A stretch of 64,000 nt of DNA, taken from positions 62,001-126,000 of the forward strand of contig NZ_JAAKGV010000016.1 in assembly GCF_011043735.1 (NCBI RefSeq). The letters run 5' to 3'. Under the pieces are notes generated by a model. That model saw only the letters and a list, made by a program, of their open reading frames with translations. It was not told where the DNA came from and ran no database searches. Below are positions 23,050-34,278 of this stretch, one piece after another; position 1 is the stretch's first letter; each line of letters begins with the position of its first letter. A program made the translations under genes and the position numbers. Origin of the DNA: Methylobacterium sp. DB0501 (GTDB lineage: Bacteria; Pseudomonadota; Alphaproteobacteria; Rhizobiales; Beijerinckiaceae).

Positions 23050-24900
23050 ATGCTGACCGACGGCGCGGGCAAACAATCCATCGCGGAGCCCATTACGGGG
23101 CCGATCGCGGCGGAGCCGGTCCCGGTCGCGCTCGGCGACGCGTTCGGCTGGTACAGCCCGGGCGTGCGCCGGCGCGGCGTGCTCCTGTGCGGCACTTTCG
23201 GGTTCGAGCAATGGTGCGCCTACCGCTCCTGGCGCGAGCTCGCCGGGATGATCTCCGCCGCCGGCTGCGCGACCTTGCGCTTCGATTATCCGGGCCAGGG
23301 CGATTCGCGCGACCCGGCGGCGGGGTCGGAGATCCCGGCGGCGCTCGACGCGATCCGGGCCGGCATCGCCTTCCTGCGCGAGCGGGCGGGGGCCGAGGAG
23401 ATCGTCGTGGTCGGCCTGCGGCTCGGCGCCACCCTGGCGGCGCTGTCGGGCGAGGAGATCGACCGGCTGGTGATGCTGGCACCGTTCCCCAACGGCAAGG
23501 CCTATCGCCGCGAGATGGCGATGCAGTCGCGGCTCATCGACGTGATGCCCGACCGCACGCCGATGCCGCAGGAGCCCGACTCGCTGATGGTCGGCAGCTT
23601 CCTCCTCGAAGCCCAGGCCCTCGCCGACCTCGCCCGCCTCGACCTCGCGGCGGCGCAGCGTGCGCCGGCGCCGCGGATCCTGCTGCTCGGCCCGAAGGTC
23701 GACACGCTCGCCGCGCGCTACCGGGCGCTCGGGAGCGAGGTCGAGGCCGGCCCGTTCCCCGATCTGACCCAGCTCGTCTCCGACCCGCTCTTCTCCCGCA
23801 CCCCCGACCAGACCTTCGCCCTGGTGCGCGACTTCGCGGCGGCAGATGCGCCCTTGCCCGCGTCCTTGCCCGCGTCCTTGCCCGTCGTCCCCGTGCCGGA
23901 GCCCTGCCGGTTCGCGGACGCGGCGTGGCAGGAGGAGGTGTCGCGCTTCGGCCCCGGCCTCGTCGGCATCCTGTGCCGGCCGCAGGGGACCTGGAGCGGC
24001 GACACCGTGCTGGTGGTCAATTCCGGCCGCAACCCGCGGGCCGGCCACGGCCGCCAGACGACGCAGCTCGCCCGGCGGCTCGCCGCCTCCGGCATCGCCT
24101 CGTTCCGCTTCGACCTGCGCGGCATCGGCGACAGCGCCGGGCGGCCGGACGGCTCGCTGCCGCTCTACGCGGCGGATTCGGTCGCCGACGTCACGGCGGC
24201 CACCGACCATCTCGCGGCCTCGGGCTTCACGCCCGGCGTCGTCCTGGGCGTTTGCAGCGGCGCCTACCAGGCGTTCCGGGCCCTCGCCGGCGATTCGCGG
24301 CTGCGCGCCGCGGTGCTGGTCAACCTGTACCGCTTCGCCCTCAAGCCCGGCACCGACGTCGAGACGATGGTGCGGGACACCTTCCGCCACAGCCAGAGCT
24401 ACATGGCCCGCGCCCGCGAGGGCCGGATCTGGCGCCGGATCCTCACCGGGGATCTGAGCCTCGCCAAGGTTGCCCGCGCGCTCCTGCGCGACGGCGCGGC
24501 CCGTCTCGACCGCTGGACCACCCGGATGCCGTGGCGGACGCTGCAACGCACCAGCGTCGCCGGCCAGGTCGCCGCCATCCGCCGGCGCGGCGCCCGGATC
24601 TGCATGATCTACAGCGCCGACGACCTCGGCATCCCGACCGTCGCGGCGCATTTCGGCACCTCGGAGGCACGGGTCGCCCGCCGCCTCGGCTACCCGGTCG
24701 AGATCCTCGAGGGCACCGACCACAACCTCAGCCGCGCCGTCGACCAGGACCGCATCTTCACGATTATCCAGCGGGTGGTGCGGGAGGCGCGGCAGCAGGC
24801 GCGGGCCGCCGACCGGCCGAACGCCGCCCCCGAGCCGGCGGGCCCGCTCCCGGTGAAGTCCCCGGCCGACCTGTCCCTGCGACTGTCGCGCACCGGCTGA
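23050..24900 (+). CDS. Double alpha/beta-hydrolase of the polysaccharide locus
   Basis: A 616-residue protein with two alpha/beta-hydrolase domains joined by a linker with a short LPAS repeat (about 270-277). Domain one (about 40-265) has RFDYPGQGDS, but its elbow reads GLRLG, with Arg124 replacing the nucleophile. Domain two (about 300-585) has RFDLRGIGDS and the elbow GVCSG, placing Cys402 at the nucleophile position. Asp525 (YSADD) and His558 (GTDHN) complete a likely Cys-Asp-His triad. Hydrolases of this kind occur beside exosortase and capsule loci. The substrate is unknown, perhaps an ester or acyl group on the glycan. The GT2 gene starts 10 bp downstream. Confidence 0.75.
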   Translation: MLTDGAGKQSIAEPITGPIAAEPVPVALGDAFGWYSPGVRRRGVLLCGTFGFEQWCAYRSWRELAGMISAAGCATLRFDYPGQGDSRDPAAGSEIPAALDAIRAGIAFLRERAGAEEIVVVGLRLGATLAALSGEEIDRLVMLAPFPNGKAYRREMAMQSRLIDVMPDRTPMPQEPDSLMVGSFLLEAQALADLARLDLAAAQRAPAPRILLLGPKVDTLAARYRALGSEVEAGPFPDLTQLVSDPLFSRTPDQTFALVRDFAAADAPLPASLPASLPVVPVPEPCRFADAAWQEEVSRFGPGLVGILCRPQGTWSGDTVLVVNSGRNPRAGHGRQTTQLARRLAASGIASFRFDLRGIGDSAGRPDGSLPLYAADSVADVTAATDHLAASGFTPGVVLGVCSGAYQAFRALAGDSRLRAAVLVNLYRFALKPGTDVETMVRDTFRHSQSYMARAREGRIWRRILTGDLSLAKVARALLRDGAARLDRWTTRMPWRTLQRTSVAGQVAAIRRRGARICMIYSADDLGIPTVAAHFGTSEARVARRLGYPVEILEGTDHNLSRAVDQDRIFTIIQRVVREARQQARAADRPNAAPEPAGPLPVKSPADLSLRLSRTG

Positions 24901-24910
24901 GGACCCGACG

Positions 24911-25843
24911 ATGAGCCCCGAGCACTCCCCGTCCTCCGCCGCCGGGCCCGCCGCTCCCCCGCCGCGCGTCTCCCTGCTCGTCTGCACCAGGGGGCGCTCG
25001 GCGCAGCTCGAACGGCTGTTCGAGTCCCTCCTCGTCCAGACCTGCCCGGATTTCGAGGTGGTCCTCGTCGACCAGAACGAGCCCGGCACCCTCGAGCCGA
25101 TCGTGGCGCGCTACCGCGACCGGCTCGCGATCGACCATGCCCGCTCGGCGCCGGGCCTGTCGCGGGCGCGCAATGTCGGCCTCGCCCGCTGCCGCGGCGA
25201 CCTGATCGCCTTCCCGGACGACGATTGCTGGTACCCCCCGGACCTCGTCGCCGAGGTGGTGCGGCTGTTCGCCGGCCACCGGCAAGCCGATGCCGTGACC
25301 GGCCGCACCCTCGACGCCACGGGCCGCGAATCGCTGGGTGCCTTCCTGGCCTCGGATCAGGCGGTCGACCGGCGCAACGTGTGGTTCTCCGGCAATTCCA
25401 ACGGCCTGTTCGTGCGCCGCGAGGCCGCCCGCGCCGTCGGCGGCTTCGACGAGACGCTCGGCGTCGGCGCGGCGACGCCGTTCCGCTCCGGCGAGGAGAC
25501 CGACTTCCTGCTGCGCCTCCTCGGGCAGGGGAGGGGCGTGGTGTTCCGCCACGGCCTGGTCGTCCACCACGACCAGGTCGCCGAGACCGGCCGCCACACC
25601 CGCGCCGCCGCCTACGCCCGCGGCTTCGGCCGGGTCCTGCGGCTCCACCGCTACGGCCTCCTCTACCTCGCCTTCCGCCTCGCCCGCTTCACCGCCAGCG
25701 GCGGCCGCGCGCTCCTGCGCCGGGACACCGGCACCGCCCTCGACAAGGCCCTGTGGGCGATCGGGACGGTATCGGGCTACTGCGCCGCACGGCGAGCGGC
25801 GGACGGGACGGTCGCGGGCGAGCGGGAGGCCTTCGGCGGCTGA
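24911..25843 (+). CDS. GT2-family glycosyltransferase
   Basis: A 310-residue GT-A fold transferase. The nucleotide-binding start is RVSLLVCTRGRSAQLERLF, and the metal-binding DxD region is AFPDDDCWYPP (about residue 98-104). SGNSNGLFVRREAARAVGGF and the EETDFLLRL stretch mark the acceptor part. It should add a sugar to the growing lipid-linked repeat. It lies 10 bp after the hydrolase gene and 122 bp before an alcohol dehydrogenase, all on the plus strand. Confidence 0.9.
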   Translation: MSPEHSPSSAAGPAAPPPRVSLLVCTRGRSAQLERLFESLLVQTCPDFEVVLVDQNEPGTLEPIVARYRDRLAIDHARSAPGLSRARNVGLARCRGDLIAFPDDDCWYPPDLVAEVVRLFAGHRQADAVTGRTLDATGRESLGAFLASDQAVDRRNVWFSGNSNGLFVRREAARAVGGFDETLGVGAATPFRSGEETDFLLRLLGQGRGVVFRHGLVVHHDQVAETGRHTRAAAYARGFGRVLRLHRYGLLYLAFRLARFTASGGRALLRRDTGTALDKALWAIGTVSGYCAARRAADGTVAGEREAFGG

Positions 25844-25965
25844 GGGCGCGCCGGCGCCTCGCATTCGAACCCCAGGGACGGCCGATCTTGAGATGGCGGA
25901 TCTTGGGATCGCGGAGACCTCAGGCCCCTGCTATCGGTGCTCGGGCGAGAGAGGATGCGGCCGCC

Positions 25966-27009
25966 ATGAGAGCGATGATCGTCGAGCTTTTCGACCGGAT
26001 GCCGGAGATCCGCGACGTGCCGGATCCGACGCCGGCGCCCGACGGCGTGGTGATCGACGTCAAGGCGACGGGCCTCTGCCGCAGCGATTGGCACGGCTGG
26101 AAGGGGCACGATCCCGATATCCGCCTGCCCCACGTGCCGGGGCACGAATTCGCCGGGATCGTCTCGGCGACCGGATCGGCGGTGCGCCGGTTCCGGGTCG
26201 GCGACCGGGTCACGGTCCCGTTCATCGCGGCCTGCGGCCATTGCCGGGAATGCCATGCCGGCCACCAGCAGGTCTGCGAGGCGCAGTTCCAGCCCGGCTT
26301 CACCCATTGGGGATCCTTCGCCGAGTACGTCGCGATCGACCGGGCCGACCACAACCTCGTGCGCCTGCCCGACGACATGGGCTTTCCCACCGCCGCCAGC
26401 CTCGGCTGCCGCTTCGCGACGTCGTTCCGGGCGGTCGTCGACCAGGGGCGCGTCCGCGGCGGCGAGTGGGTCGCCGTCCACGGGGCCGGCGGGGTCGGCC
26501 TCTCGGCGATCATGATCGCCGCGAGCCTCGGCGCCCGGGTCGTCGCGATCGACATCGCCGAGGCCAAGCTCGCGCTCGCCCGGGCCATGGGCGCCGACGC
26601 GACGGTCGACAGCCGCAGCGTGCCGGACGTGGTCGAGGCGGTGCGCGAGATCACCGGGGGCGGGGCCCACGTGTCGATCGATGCGCTCGGCCACCCCGAG
26701 ACCTGCTTCAACTCCATCGCCAACCTGCGGCGGCGCGGCCGTCACGTGCAGGTCGGCCTGATGCTGGCCGACCATGCGCGGGCGCAGATTCCCATGGCGC
26801 AGGTCATCGCGCACGAGCTCGAGATCTACGGCAGCCACGGCATGCAGTCCTGGCGCTACGACGCCATGCTGGGCATGATCCGGGCCGGCCGGCTCAAGCC
26901 GGAGCGGCTCCTGGGCGAGACGCTCTCGCTGGCGCAGGCCGTTCCGGCGCTCGTCGCGATGGGCGGCACCGCGCCCGACGGCATCGCGATCATCGATCCG
27001 CGGGCCTGA
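25966..27009 (+). CDS. Zinc-dependent medium-chain alcohol dehydrogenase
   Basis: A 347-residue MDR protein. Catalytic zinc ligands are visible in GLCRSDWHGWKGHD and VPGHEFAGI. The structural-zinc loop, CGHCRECHAGHQQVC, is complete with four cysteines. The cofactor motif is HGAGGVGLSAIMIA, followed by an acidic VVAIDIAEAK that favours NAD. The substrate is unknown; within a polysaccharide locus it might act on a sugar alcohol, or it may simply be a neighbour. It converges with the CapD-like gene, with only 7 bp between stop codons. Confidence 0.88.
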   Translation: MRAMIVELFDRMPEIRDVPDPTPAPDGVVIDVKATGLCRSDWHGWKGHDPDIRLPHVPGHEFAGIVSATGSAVRRFRVGDRVTVPFIAACGHCRECHAGHQQVCEAQFQPGFTHWGSFAEYVAIDRADHNLVRLPDDMGFPTAASLGCRFATSFRAVVDQGRVRGGEWVAVHGAGGVGLSAIMIAASLGARVVAIDIAEAKLALARAMGADATVDSRSVPDVVEAVREITGGGAHVSIDALGHPETCFNSIANLRRRGRHVQVGLMLADHARAQIPMAQVIAHELEIYGSHGMQSWRYDAMLGMIRAGRLKPERLLGETLSLAQAVPALVAMGGTAPDGIAIIDPRA

Positions 27010-27016
27010 GCCGGCG

Positions 27017-28957
27017 CTACCCCGCCGGGGAGAGAAGGGCGGCCTCGCCCGCCGCGTTCGCCCGGTGCAGGAAGTCCGGGATCGCCTCCCCGAACACCCG
27101 GTCCGCCGCCGCCCGGTCGTCCGCCGCCACCGCGGCGGCCAGGCGGTCGAGCCAGGCGGTGAGCTGGGCGCGGTCGGCGAAGACGGGTTTGGCCGCCATC
27201 ACGCCGTCGATGCCTTCCAGGTTCACCATCGGTTCGTCGCGGGCGAACAGGATCTCGTTCAGGCGCTCGCCCGGGCGGGCGCCGGTGACGACCACGTCGA
27301 TGTCCTCGCCGGGCTCGAAGCCGGCGAGCCGGATCATCCGCTCGGCGAGGTCGCGGATACGCACCGGCTGGCCCATCTTGAGCACGTAGACCGCGGCGCG
27401 CTGGTCGCCGGCCCCCGGGTCGCGGGCCTCGCGGTCGGCATGGGAGGCGGCGGTCAGCACGAGGTCGGCAGCCTCGCGCACCGTCATGAAGTAGCGCACC
27501 ATGTCCGGGTGGGTCAGCGTGACGGGGCCGCCGCGGGCGATCTGCGCCTTGAACACCGGCACCACCGAGCCGACCGAGCCGAGCACGTTGCCGAAGCGCA
27601 CCGCGACGAGGCGGGTCTCGTCGGTGGTCCGCCCGGCATCGAGGGCCTGGGCGTACATCTCGGCGAAGCGCTTGGTGACGCCGAGCTGCGACACCGGCTC
27701 GATCGCCTTGTCGGTCGAGATCATCACCAGGGCCTTGGCCCCGGCCGCCAGCGTCGCGTCCGCGACGTTGACCGAGCCGAAGACGTTGGTCTTGATACCC
27801 TCGCTCCAGTCGCGCTCCAGGTAGGGCACCTGCTTCAGCGCGGCGGCGTGGAAGACGTAGTCGGGCCGGAAGTCCTTCAGCACCCGGAAGAGCCGGTCGC
27901 GGTCGCGGATGTCGGCGATGACGCCGCTCACCCCCGCGATGCCCGAGAGCCCGGGACGGCTGAGCACCCCGTGCAGGGCGGGCTCGGAACTCTCCAGCAC
28001 CAGGACGGCGCTCGCCCCGAAGGCGACGGCGCGGGCGCAGATCTCCGAGCCGATCGAGCCGCCGCCGCCCGTGACGACCACCCGCTGCCCGGTCAGGAAG
28101 TGCTCCAGCCGCGGCCGGTCGATGGCGACGGTCGGGCGCAGCAGCAGGTCCTCGATCTCGATCGGGGCGAGTTCGGCCCCGCGGCCCGCATCGCCGAGGC
28201 TCGTCACCCGGGCGAGGGGCAGGCCGAGGCGGCGCGCCCGCGCGATCAGCGCCTCGGGCTCGGCCTCGGGGGCGAGCGCGCTCGGGGTCGCGACGAGGCG
28301 GCGGATCGGCACGCCGCGGGCGGAGAGCCCCGCCACCACCTCTTCCAGGTCGGAGACGGCGCCGAGCACCGGCACGCCGCGCATGGTCTGGCCCTGCTCC
28401 TCGGCCCGGGGCGAGAGGATGCCCTTCGGGTCGAGCTTGCGCACGGCGCCCGATTCGATGGCGCGCAGCACCACCTCGATGTCGTGGCCGCGCCCGATCA
28501 GCAGGGTCGGCGTGCTGGCGGCCCGGGCCGCGCTCTGGCGCGAGCGGCTGTACTTCAGGTAGCGGAACGCCAGCCGCGGCCCGCCGAGCAGGAAGACCTG
28601 CAGGACGAAGTACAGCCCGATGGCGATCTTGCCGAAGAAGTAGATGCCGAACAGCACCGGCGAGACCAGCACGTAGTCGAGCACCAGGAGCAGCAGCGTC
28701 AGGACCGCCACCGCCCGGACGATGTTGGCGAGATCCGGCAGCGAGGCGAAGCGCCACTTGGTCCGGTAGAGCCCGAAGGCACGGTAGACCAGCCCGGCGC
28801 AGGCCACGAAGGGCGGCAGCAGCACCGGCAGGTGGGCGAGCCGCTCGGCCAGCAGCGGGCCGTCGAAGCGGATCACGAAGGTGAGGAGCACGGCGAGGGC
28901 CGTCGCCACGAGGTCGTGGACGATGATCGTCGCGGTCTTGAGGATCTGTCTGCGCAT
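27017..28957 (-). CDS. Membrane nucleotide-sugar dehydratase, CapD/FlaA1 long form
   Basis: A 646-residue protein. The N-terminal ~130 residues hold four membrane segments, then a CoA-binding-like domain (LLIGRGHDIEVVLRAI). A C-terminal extended SDR domain carries the glycine motif VTGGGGSIGSEIC and the catalytic stretch MISTDKAIEPVSQLGVTKR, in which Met replaces the usual Tyr of SDRs, as in WbpM and FlaA1. These enzymes act as UDP-GlcNAc 4,6-dehydratases that start unusual-sugar synthesis for capsule or O-antigen. It opposes the ADH gene and is divergent from the UDP-xylose-synthase-like gene. Confidence 0.9.
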   Translation of the reverse strand: MRRQILKTATIIVHDLVATALAVLLTFVIRFDGPLLAERLAHLPVLLPPFVACAGLVYRAFGLYRTKWRFASLPDLANIVRAVAVLTLLLLVLDYVLVSPVLFGIYFFGKIAIGLYFVLQVFLLGGPRLAFRYLKYSRSRQSAARAASTPTLLIGRGHDIEVVLRAIESGAVRKLDPKGILSPRAEEQGQTMRGVPVLGAVSDLEEVVAGLSARGVPIRRLVATPSALAPEAEPEALIARARRLGLPLARVTSLGDAGRGAELAPIEIEDLLLRPTVAIDRPRLEHFLTGQRVVVTGGGGSIGSEICARAVAFGASAVLVLESSEPALHGVLSRPGLSGIAGVSGVIADIRDRDRLFRVLKDFRPDYVFHAAALKQVPYLERDWSEGIKTNVFGSVNVADATLAAGAKALVMISTDKAIEPVSQLGVTKRFAEMYAQALDAGRTTDETRLVAVRFGNVLGSVGSVVPVFKAQIARGGPVTLTHPDMVRYFMTVREAADLVLTAASHADREARDPGAGDQRAAVYVLKMGQPVRIRDLAERMIRLAGFEPGEDIDVVVTGARPGERLNEILFARDEPMVNLEGIDGVMAAKPVFADRAQLTAWLDRLAAAVAADDRAAADRVFGEAIPDFLHRANAAGEAALLSPAG

Positions 28958-29225
28958 CGGGAGCCGGGCGCGGTATCGGCCGGGGCTTCCGCGGTGTCAA
29001 CGCGGGCGGCCGTCCGCCGTCGCGAGCCGGCGGGATTTGCCAAACGCCGCGGCTCCGCCATCTAGGGATACGGTCAGGGAGCATCGCGGGGTGCGCGGTG
29101 CCGAGAGGGAGGTCACCGCGCCGCATGCCCGGCCTCGCCTTCTACGGATCCAGCCTGCTCTCCGCCGCGCTGGGGGGCGTCCCGGGCGGGCCCGTCTCGT
29201 CCGGCCGGGCAAGAGGATCGGCCGT

Positions 29226-30251
29226 ATGAGACACCGCGAGAGCACGCTCGTCCTGGTCGCCGGCGGCGCGGGGTTCCTGGGGTCTCACCTGTGCGATCGC
29301 TTGCTCGCCGAGGGGCACGAGGTCGTCTGCCTCGACCATTTCGGCACCGGGCGGCGGCGCAACCTGCGCCATCTCGAGCGCGAGCCGCGCTTCGACCTCG
29401 TCACCCACGACGTCGTCCAGCCCCTGCCGGCGCGGCTGCAGCGCCAGCGCTTCGCCCGGATCTACAACCTCGCCTGCCCGGCCTCGCCGCCGCATTACCA
29501 GGCCGATCCGGAGCACACGCTCCTCACCAGCGTGCTCGGCACCCGCCACCTGCTGCTGGCCGCCGAGGAGAGCGGGGCGCGCCTGCTCCAGGCCTCGACC
29601 TCCGAGATCTACGGCGATCCCGAGATGCACCCGCAAGCGGAGGGCTACTGGGGCCACGTGAACCCGACCGGCCCGCGCGCCTGCTACGACGAGGGCAAGC
29701 GGGCCGCCGAGACGCTCTGCGCCGATTACGCCCGGGCCGGCCGGGTCGCGGTGCGGGTGGCGCGGATCTTCAACACCTACGGGCCGCGGATGCGCGCCGA
29801 TGACGGGCGGGTGGTCTCGAACGTGATCTGCCAGGCGCTCGCCGGCGACGACGTCACGGTCTACGGCGACGGCAGCCAGACCCGCTCCTTCTGCTACGTC
29901 GACGACCTGATCGACGGCCTCCACCGGCTGATGGAGCACGAGGCCGAGGCGCGCGAGGTCGGCGCGGTCAATCTCGGCAACCCGGTCGAGCTGACCGTGT
30001 CGGACCTGGTGCGCCGGGTGCTGAGCCTCACCGGCTCGCCCTCCGCGGTCGTCCATCACCCGCTCCCGGTCGACGACCCGCGCCGGCGCCGGCCCGACAT
30101 CACCCGCGCCTCCGAGCTTCTCGGCTGGACCCCGCGGGTTCCGTTGGAGCAGGGCCTGCGCGCCACGGTGCCGTGGTTTTCCGACGAGGCCGAGGACAAG
30201 CCGCGTGCGACGACGCGGCCGGGGCTCGCCGCGCCGGCGGCGCTCGCCTGA
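29226..30251 (+). CDS. UDP-glucuronate decarboxylase-like SDR (UDP-xylose synthase type)
   Basis: A 341-residue extended SDR. The NAD motif is VAGGAGFLGSHLCDRL, the catalytic Ser lies in ASTSEIYGDP, and the Tyr-Lys pair in YDEGKRAAE. RIFNTYGPRMRADDGRVVSN and NLGNPVELTVSDL are typical of UDP-glucuronate decarboxylases, which form UDP-xylose. It would supply pentose donor to the polysaccharide locus. The start at 29226 gives the standard short N-terminus. A large inverted repeat begins 24 bp after its stop. Confidence 0.9.
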   Translation: MRHRESTLVLVAGGAGFLGSHLCDRLLAEGHEVVCLDHFGTGRRRNLRHLEREPRFDLVTHDVVQPLPARLQRQRFARIYNLACPASPPHYQADPEHTLLTSVLGTRHLLLAAEESGARLLQASTSEIYGDPEMHPQAEGYWGHVNPTGPRACYDEGKRAAETLCADYARAGRVAVRVARIFNTYGPRMRADDGRVVSNVICQALAGDDVTVYGDGSQTRSFCYVDDLIDGLHRLMEHEAEAREVGAVNLGNPVELTVSDLVRRVLSLTGSPSAVVHHPLPVDDPRRRRPDITRASELLGWTPRVPLEQGLRATVPWFSDEAEDKPRATTRPGLAAPAALA

Positions 30252-30274
30252 GGAACGGTGGCGCCTTGGTGTGT

Positions 30275-30468
30275 CGTGAGCCGCCCCCTTTCCCGGACGA
30301 GGGCCGCGTCAGCGGAAGGAGATTCGGGATCGGGACGTAAGGAGTGCCGCGAAGCGGATCTGTATGGTGCAACGTTGCAGACATGAAGACGCTTCGCGAC
30401 GTTTTGCGCTGGATCCCGGATCTCCTTCCGCTGACGTCACGGTCGTCCGGGAAAGGGTGGGGTTCACG
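30275..30468. repeat. 194-bp imperfect inverted repeat
   Basis: Two 57-bp arms, 30275-30331 and 30412-30468, are complementary at 48 of 57 positions. The 80-bp centre holds a second stem (CCGCGAAGCG against CGCTTCGCG) and a perfect 12-bp palindrome, TGCAACGTTGCA. The whole region can fold into one long hairpin. It could be a non-autonomous mobile element without a transposase gene, or a structured 3' region or terminator of the upstream gene. No target-site duplication was recognised. Confidence 0.65.
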
Positions 30469-30539
30469 AGGAGCCGTCAGCCCTGAAGACGCGACTGCGC
30501 CGCAGTCCTGTCTACGCCGGGCCGTCCTACATCACGGCC

Positions 30540-31700
30540 ATGTCGATATCCCGCGAGCCGATCTCCCCCGAGCCGAACTCTCCCGTCATGACCCGCGCCG
30601 CCGGTCTCGACCGGCTCGCGGCGTTTCTCGCCGGCCCCGGCGCCGGTTACGCCGCCGCCCGCAACACCGATCGCGGCCGCGGGGCGGCGCCGACGACCTC
30701 CGCCCTCTCGCCCTACCTGCGCCGCCGGCTCCTGACCGAGGAGGAGGTGGCCGGTGCGGCGATCCGCGTCTTCGGGGAGCGCGGGGCGGAGAAGTTCGTG
30801 TCGGAGATCTTCTGGCGTATCTACTTCAAGGGACATCTCGAGACCCATCCCGAGGCGTGGTCGCGCTACCTTGCGGGACGTGACGCCGCCCGGGCCCGTC
30901 TCGCGGCCGAGCCCGGCCTGCGCCGGACCTGCGACCGGGCCGTCGCCGGGGCGACGGGGATCGACGGCTTCGACGCCTGGGCCGCGCAGCTCGTCGAGGA
31001 GGGCTGGCTCCACAACCACGCCCGGATGTGGTTCGCCTCGATCTGGATCTTCACCCTGAGGCTGCCCTGGGAACTCGGCGCGGACTTCTTCCTGCGTCAC
31101 CTCCTCGACGGCGATCCGGCGAGCAACACCCTGTCCTGGCGCTGGGTCGCCGGCCTGCACACGCGGGGCAAGCATTACCTCGCGCGGCGCGACAACGTCC
31201 GGGAGTTCACGCGGGGACGCCACGATCCCGCCGGCCTCGACGAGCGCGCCGCCTCCCTGGAGGAGGAGGTGCCGCCCCGCGAGGTGCCGCTGGCGCCGGC
31301 CGATGCCGCGACCGACGGTCCGGTCGCCCTGCTCCTGCATCTCGACGACCTGCACCCGGAGAGCCTGCCCCTCGGCGCCGCCCGGGTGACGCGGGTCGGC
31401 GGCCTCGTCGCTTCCGTCGAGGGGGCGACCGAGCGGGTCCGCGCGGCGGATGACGCCGCGATGGCGGACGCGCTCGCCCGCGCGGGGGAGCATTTCGGCT
31501 GCCCGGTCGGGCCGGTGCGGGAGGGGTGGGCCGGCGACCTGCCGGTGATCACCGCCTGGGCGCCCCTCGGCCCCTCGGCGGAGGCGCTGCCGGCAGGCTG
31601 TTCCCGGATCCGGCGGGACTGGGACGAGCGGGCCTGGCCCCTGTCGAACCGGGGATACTCGCGGCTGCGCGGGGCGATTCCGAAGGTGATGGGGGCGTGA
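30540..31700 (+). CDS. Photolyase/cryptochrome-like FAD-binding protein lacking the antenna domain
   Basis: A 386-residue protein matching only the helical FAD-binding half of DNA photolyases. The signature TSALSPYLRRRLLTEEEV (about 52-69) is followed by LHNHARMWFASIWIFTLRLP and DPASNTLSWRWVAG. The alpha/beta antenna domain that normally precedes this (about 130 residues) is absent, since the frame begins about 30 residues before the FAD part. A C-terminal stretch of about 150 residues (250-386) has no recognised match. Repair activity is uncertain. A second possible start is the ATG at 30588. Confidence 0.75.
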   Translation: MSISREPISPEPNSPVMTRAAGLDRLAAFLAGPGAGYAAARNTDRGRGAAPTTSALSPYLRRRLLTEEEVAGAAIRVFGERGAEKFVSEIFWRIYFKGHLETHPEAWSRYLAGRDAARARLAAEPGLRRTCDRAVAGATGIDGFDAWAAQLVEEGWLHNHARMWFASIWIFTLRLPWELGADFFLRHLLDGDPASNTLSWRWVAGLHTRGKHYLARRDNVREFTRGRHDPAGLDERAASLEEEVPPREVPLAPADAATDGPVALLLHLDDLHPESLPLGAARVTRVGGLVASVEGATERVRAADDAAMADALARAGEHFGCPVGPVREGWAGDLPVITAWAPLGPSAEALPAGCSRIRRDWDERAWPLSNRGYSRLRGAIPKVMGA

Positions 31701-31750
31701 GGCGGTCTGACGCGATGCGTTGCGTCCGCTCGCGGAATTGAGGTCCTCCG

Positions 31751-31789
31751 GGTCATCCCGGGACTGCGAAGGCGGAGCCCGGGCTGACC
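31751..31789. repeat. Single copy of the dispersed extragenic palindrome
   Basis: The stretch GGTCATCCCGGGACTGCGAA and the following GGCGGAGCCCGGGCTGACCC form one diverged copy of the element seen in pairs elsewhere. It lies just after the photolyase-like gene and may help end its transcript. Confidence 0.5.
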
Positions 31790-31875
31790 CGGAGGGTGTC
31801 AATTCCGTCGCTCACCTTGAACGGGCCCCCGACATTCGCCGACCCCTGTCCCGTCGAACGAAAGTCGCTGGATCC

Positions 31876-31928
31876 CCTCTCCCCCACCGTGCAGCGATCC
31901 CGGGCTTGCCCGGGATCGCCTGGAGAGG
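31876..31928. terminator. Strong hairpin between convergent photolyase-like and katG genes
   Basis: A perfect 12-bp palindrome, GCGATCCCGGGC-TT-GCCCGGGATCGC (31894-31919), sits inside weaker outer arms CCTCTCC and GGAGAGG. It lies about 30-65 bp after the katG stop codon. The layout resembles the nested palindrome at 18056-18147. A terminator role for katG is likely; there is no T-run. Confidence 0.55.
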
Positions 31929-31958
31929 AGGACGTGTTTGACGGGTAAGGAGGCGAAC

Positions 31959-34259
<2,301 letters not shown>

Positions 34260-34278
34260 GCCGTCGCTCCTTCCAAGA

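Noticed and set aside
21904..25089. 1061-residue minus-strand frame across WecB, hydrolase and GT2 genes
   Set aside because: Shadow of real plus-strand genes; composition is low-complexity Arg/Ala/Gly without any motif.
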